NCBI GenBank assembly: GCA_027071965.1
Contig: JALSYJ010000338.1
Location: forward strand, 1-6,733
Source: Robiginitomaculum sp.
GTDB lineage: Bacteria > Pseudomonadota > Alphaproteobacteria > Caulobacterales > Maricaulaceae
Length of the DNA: 6,733 nt
Reading direction: 5' to 3'
Positions within the stretch are counted from its first letter, which is position 1; every line of letters starts with the position of its first letter. This document shows, piece after piece, positions 5,985-6,733 of the stretch. A model generated the notes under the pieces. The model was not told where the DNA came from. It did not search any database and worked only from the letters and a program-made list of their open reading frames with translations. Made by a program: the position numbers and the translations under genes.

Positions 5985-6733
5985 CTATCCTTTTAGCTTC
6001 ATTGCTTTGCGTTTTTCCGCGTCCTCTCTGGTCATGGCAAAAACCACACCGGACAGCCCAAGCAAGGCAATAAGGTTCGGCCCGGCCATCATGCCATTAC
6101 CGATCGAGGCCAAGGTCCACGCCAGATCATTGGTGTAAACTGCACCCAAATAAACCACAATTACCCAAAACACCCGATAATAAGGGATCACCTTAATACC
6201 CATCATGAATTCCATGGCTCGTTCACCATAAAGCGCCCAGCCAAGAATGGTGGTAAAGGCAAATACTGCCAGACCAATGGTAACGATCCACTGTCCGCCG
6301 GGAATGCTTTGTCCAAAAGCCGCACTGGTAACTCCGGCGGCCGAAGCAATACCAGATTGCCAAACCGGTAATTCAACACCGCTTGCAGCCAAAATCGCCG
6401 GTGCAGTTAAAATAACCAAAGCGGTAAGAGTACAAACTATCAATGTATCAATGAAGGTACCAAGCATGGCAATGGAGCCCTGACGAACCGGATCATTGGT
6501 TTTCGCCGCAGCATGGGCAATCGCCGCCGAACCAAGGCCTGCTTCGTTGGAAAATGAGCCACGGTTTGCTCCTTGGGCCATTGCTGCCATTACTGATGCA
6601 CCCAAAAAGCCACCGGCGGCAGCGGTTGGAGACACTACGCCGGAAAAAATCTGCCCAAATGCGCCGGGAATAAATTCAATATTCATCGACAGGACAACCA
6701 ATGCGCCACCAATATAAAACAAAGCCATGATCG
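5985..6733 (-). CDS. Sodium:alanine/glycine symporter, AGCS family, C-terminal half (partial)
   Basis: This is an inner-membrane transporter that takes up alanine or glycine with sodium ions. About 248 C-terminal codons are present, roughly half of the usual 450-550 residues; the frame stays open through the window edge, so the Met at 6728-6726 is internal and not the start. AGCS signatures are clear, counted from that Met: GANRGSFSNEAGLGSAAIAH (53-72), the helix with FIDTLIVCTLTALVIL (92-107), FAFTTILGWALYGER (156-170) and NGMMAGPNLIALLGLSG (211-227). Several hydrophobic helices alternate with short loops, and the C-terminus is a charged cytoplasmic tail (REDAEKRKAMKLKG). The gene converges on the response regulator with 133 bases between the stops and shares no operon with the other genes here. 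Substrate preference between alanine and glycine cannot be told from this part. Confidence 0.93.
   Translation of the reverse strand, partial: IMALFYIGGALVVLSMNIEFIPGAFGQIFSGVVSPTAAAGGFLGASVMAAMAQGANRGSFSNEAGLGSAAIAHAAAKTNDPVRQGSIAMLGTFIDTLIVCTLTALVILTAPAILAASGVELPVWQSGIASAAGVTSAAFGQSIPGGQWIVTIGLAVFAFTTILGWALYGERAMEFMMGIKVIPYYRVFWVIVVYLGAVYTNDLAWTLASIGNGMMAGPNLIALLGLSGVVFAMTREDAEKRKAMKLKG

Noticed and set aside
6726..6728. ATG as the start of the symporter gene
   Set aside because: The frame continues open to the window edge and the sequence after this Met corresponds to the middle of the AGCS family, so it is an internal residue.

Overview
The window looks like an ordinary chromosomal segment from an alphaproteobacterium of moderate GC content. 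The evidence is the order M23/EnvC-type tail, S41 carboxy-terminal protease, divergent polysaccharide deacetylase-like protein and RppH, the alphaproteobacterial style of the PAxY-repeat peptidoglycan-binding protein, and a receiver protein with an FGPDRRRR tail. I cannot name the genus. There are no RNA genes, insertion sequences, CRISPR arrays or phage genes that I can see.

Left part (1-3760, all plus strand): a probable cell-envelope operon. It begins with the last 16 codons of a probable EnvC/M23 murein hydrolase activator. A secreted PDZ-containing S41 protease (CtpA) follows, then a membrane-anchored YibQ-like protein that has lost the usual metal ligands, the Nudix RNA pyrophosphohydrolase RppH, and a small four-helix VanZ-like membrane protein. 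Gaps are short (about 95, 44, 6 and 21 bases), so most of these genes are probably co-transcribed.

Middle part (3761-5852, plus strand): two genes, each with its own upstream spacer. The first encodes a secreted protein built from an exact 23-residue repeat in two blocks, followed by a peptidoglycan-binding domain and a disordered W-x-G tail. The second encodes a stand-alone CheY-like response regulator with an arginine-rich tail. The spacer before the regulator holds a spaced inverted repeat, and the spacer before the repeat protein holds a TTAACCAT motif that also occurs before the YibQ-like gene.

Right part (5985-6733, minus strand): the C-terminal half of a sodium:alanine/glycine symporter (AGCS family), convergent with the response regulator and running off the window end.

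Most genes point to envelope remodelling: hydrolase activation, periplasmic proteolysis and peptidoglycan binding. I did not find a clearly new multi-gene system. The best leads are the architecture of the repeat protein and the two intergenic DNA motifs. All functional statements rest on motifs read by eye; no database search was possible.
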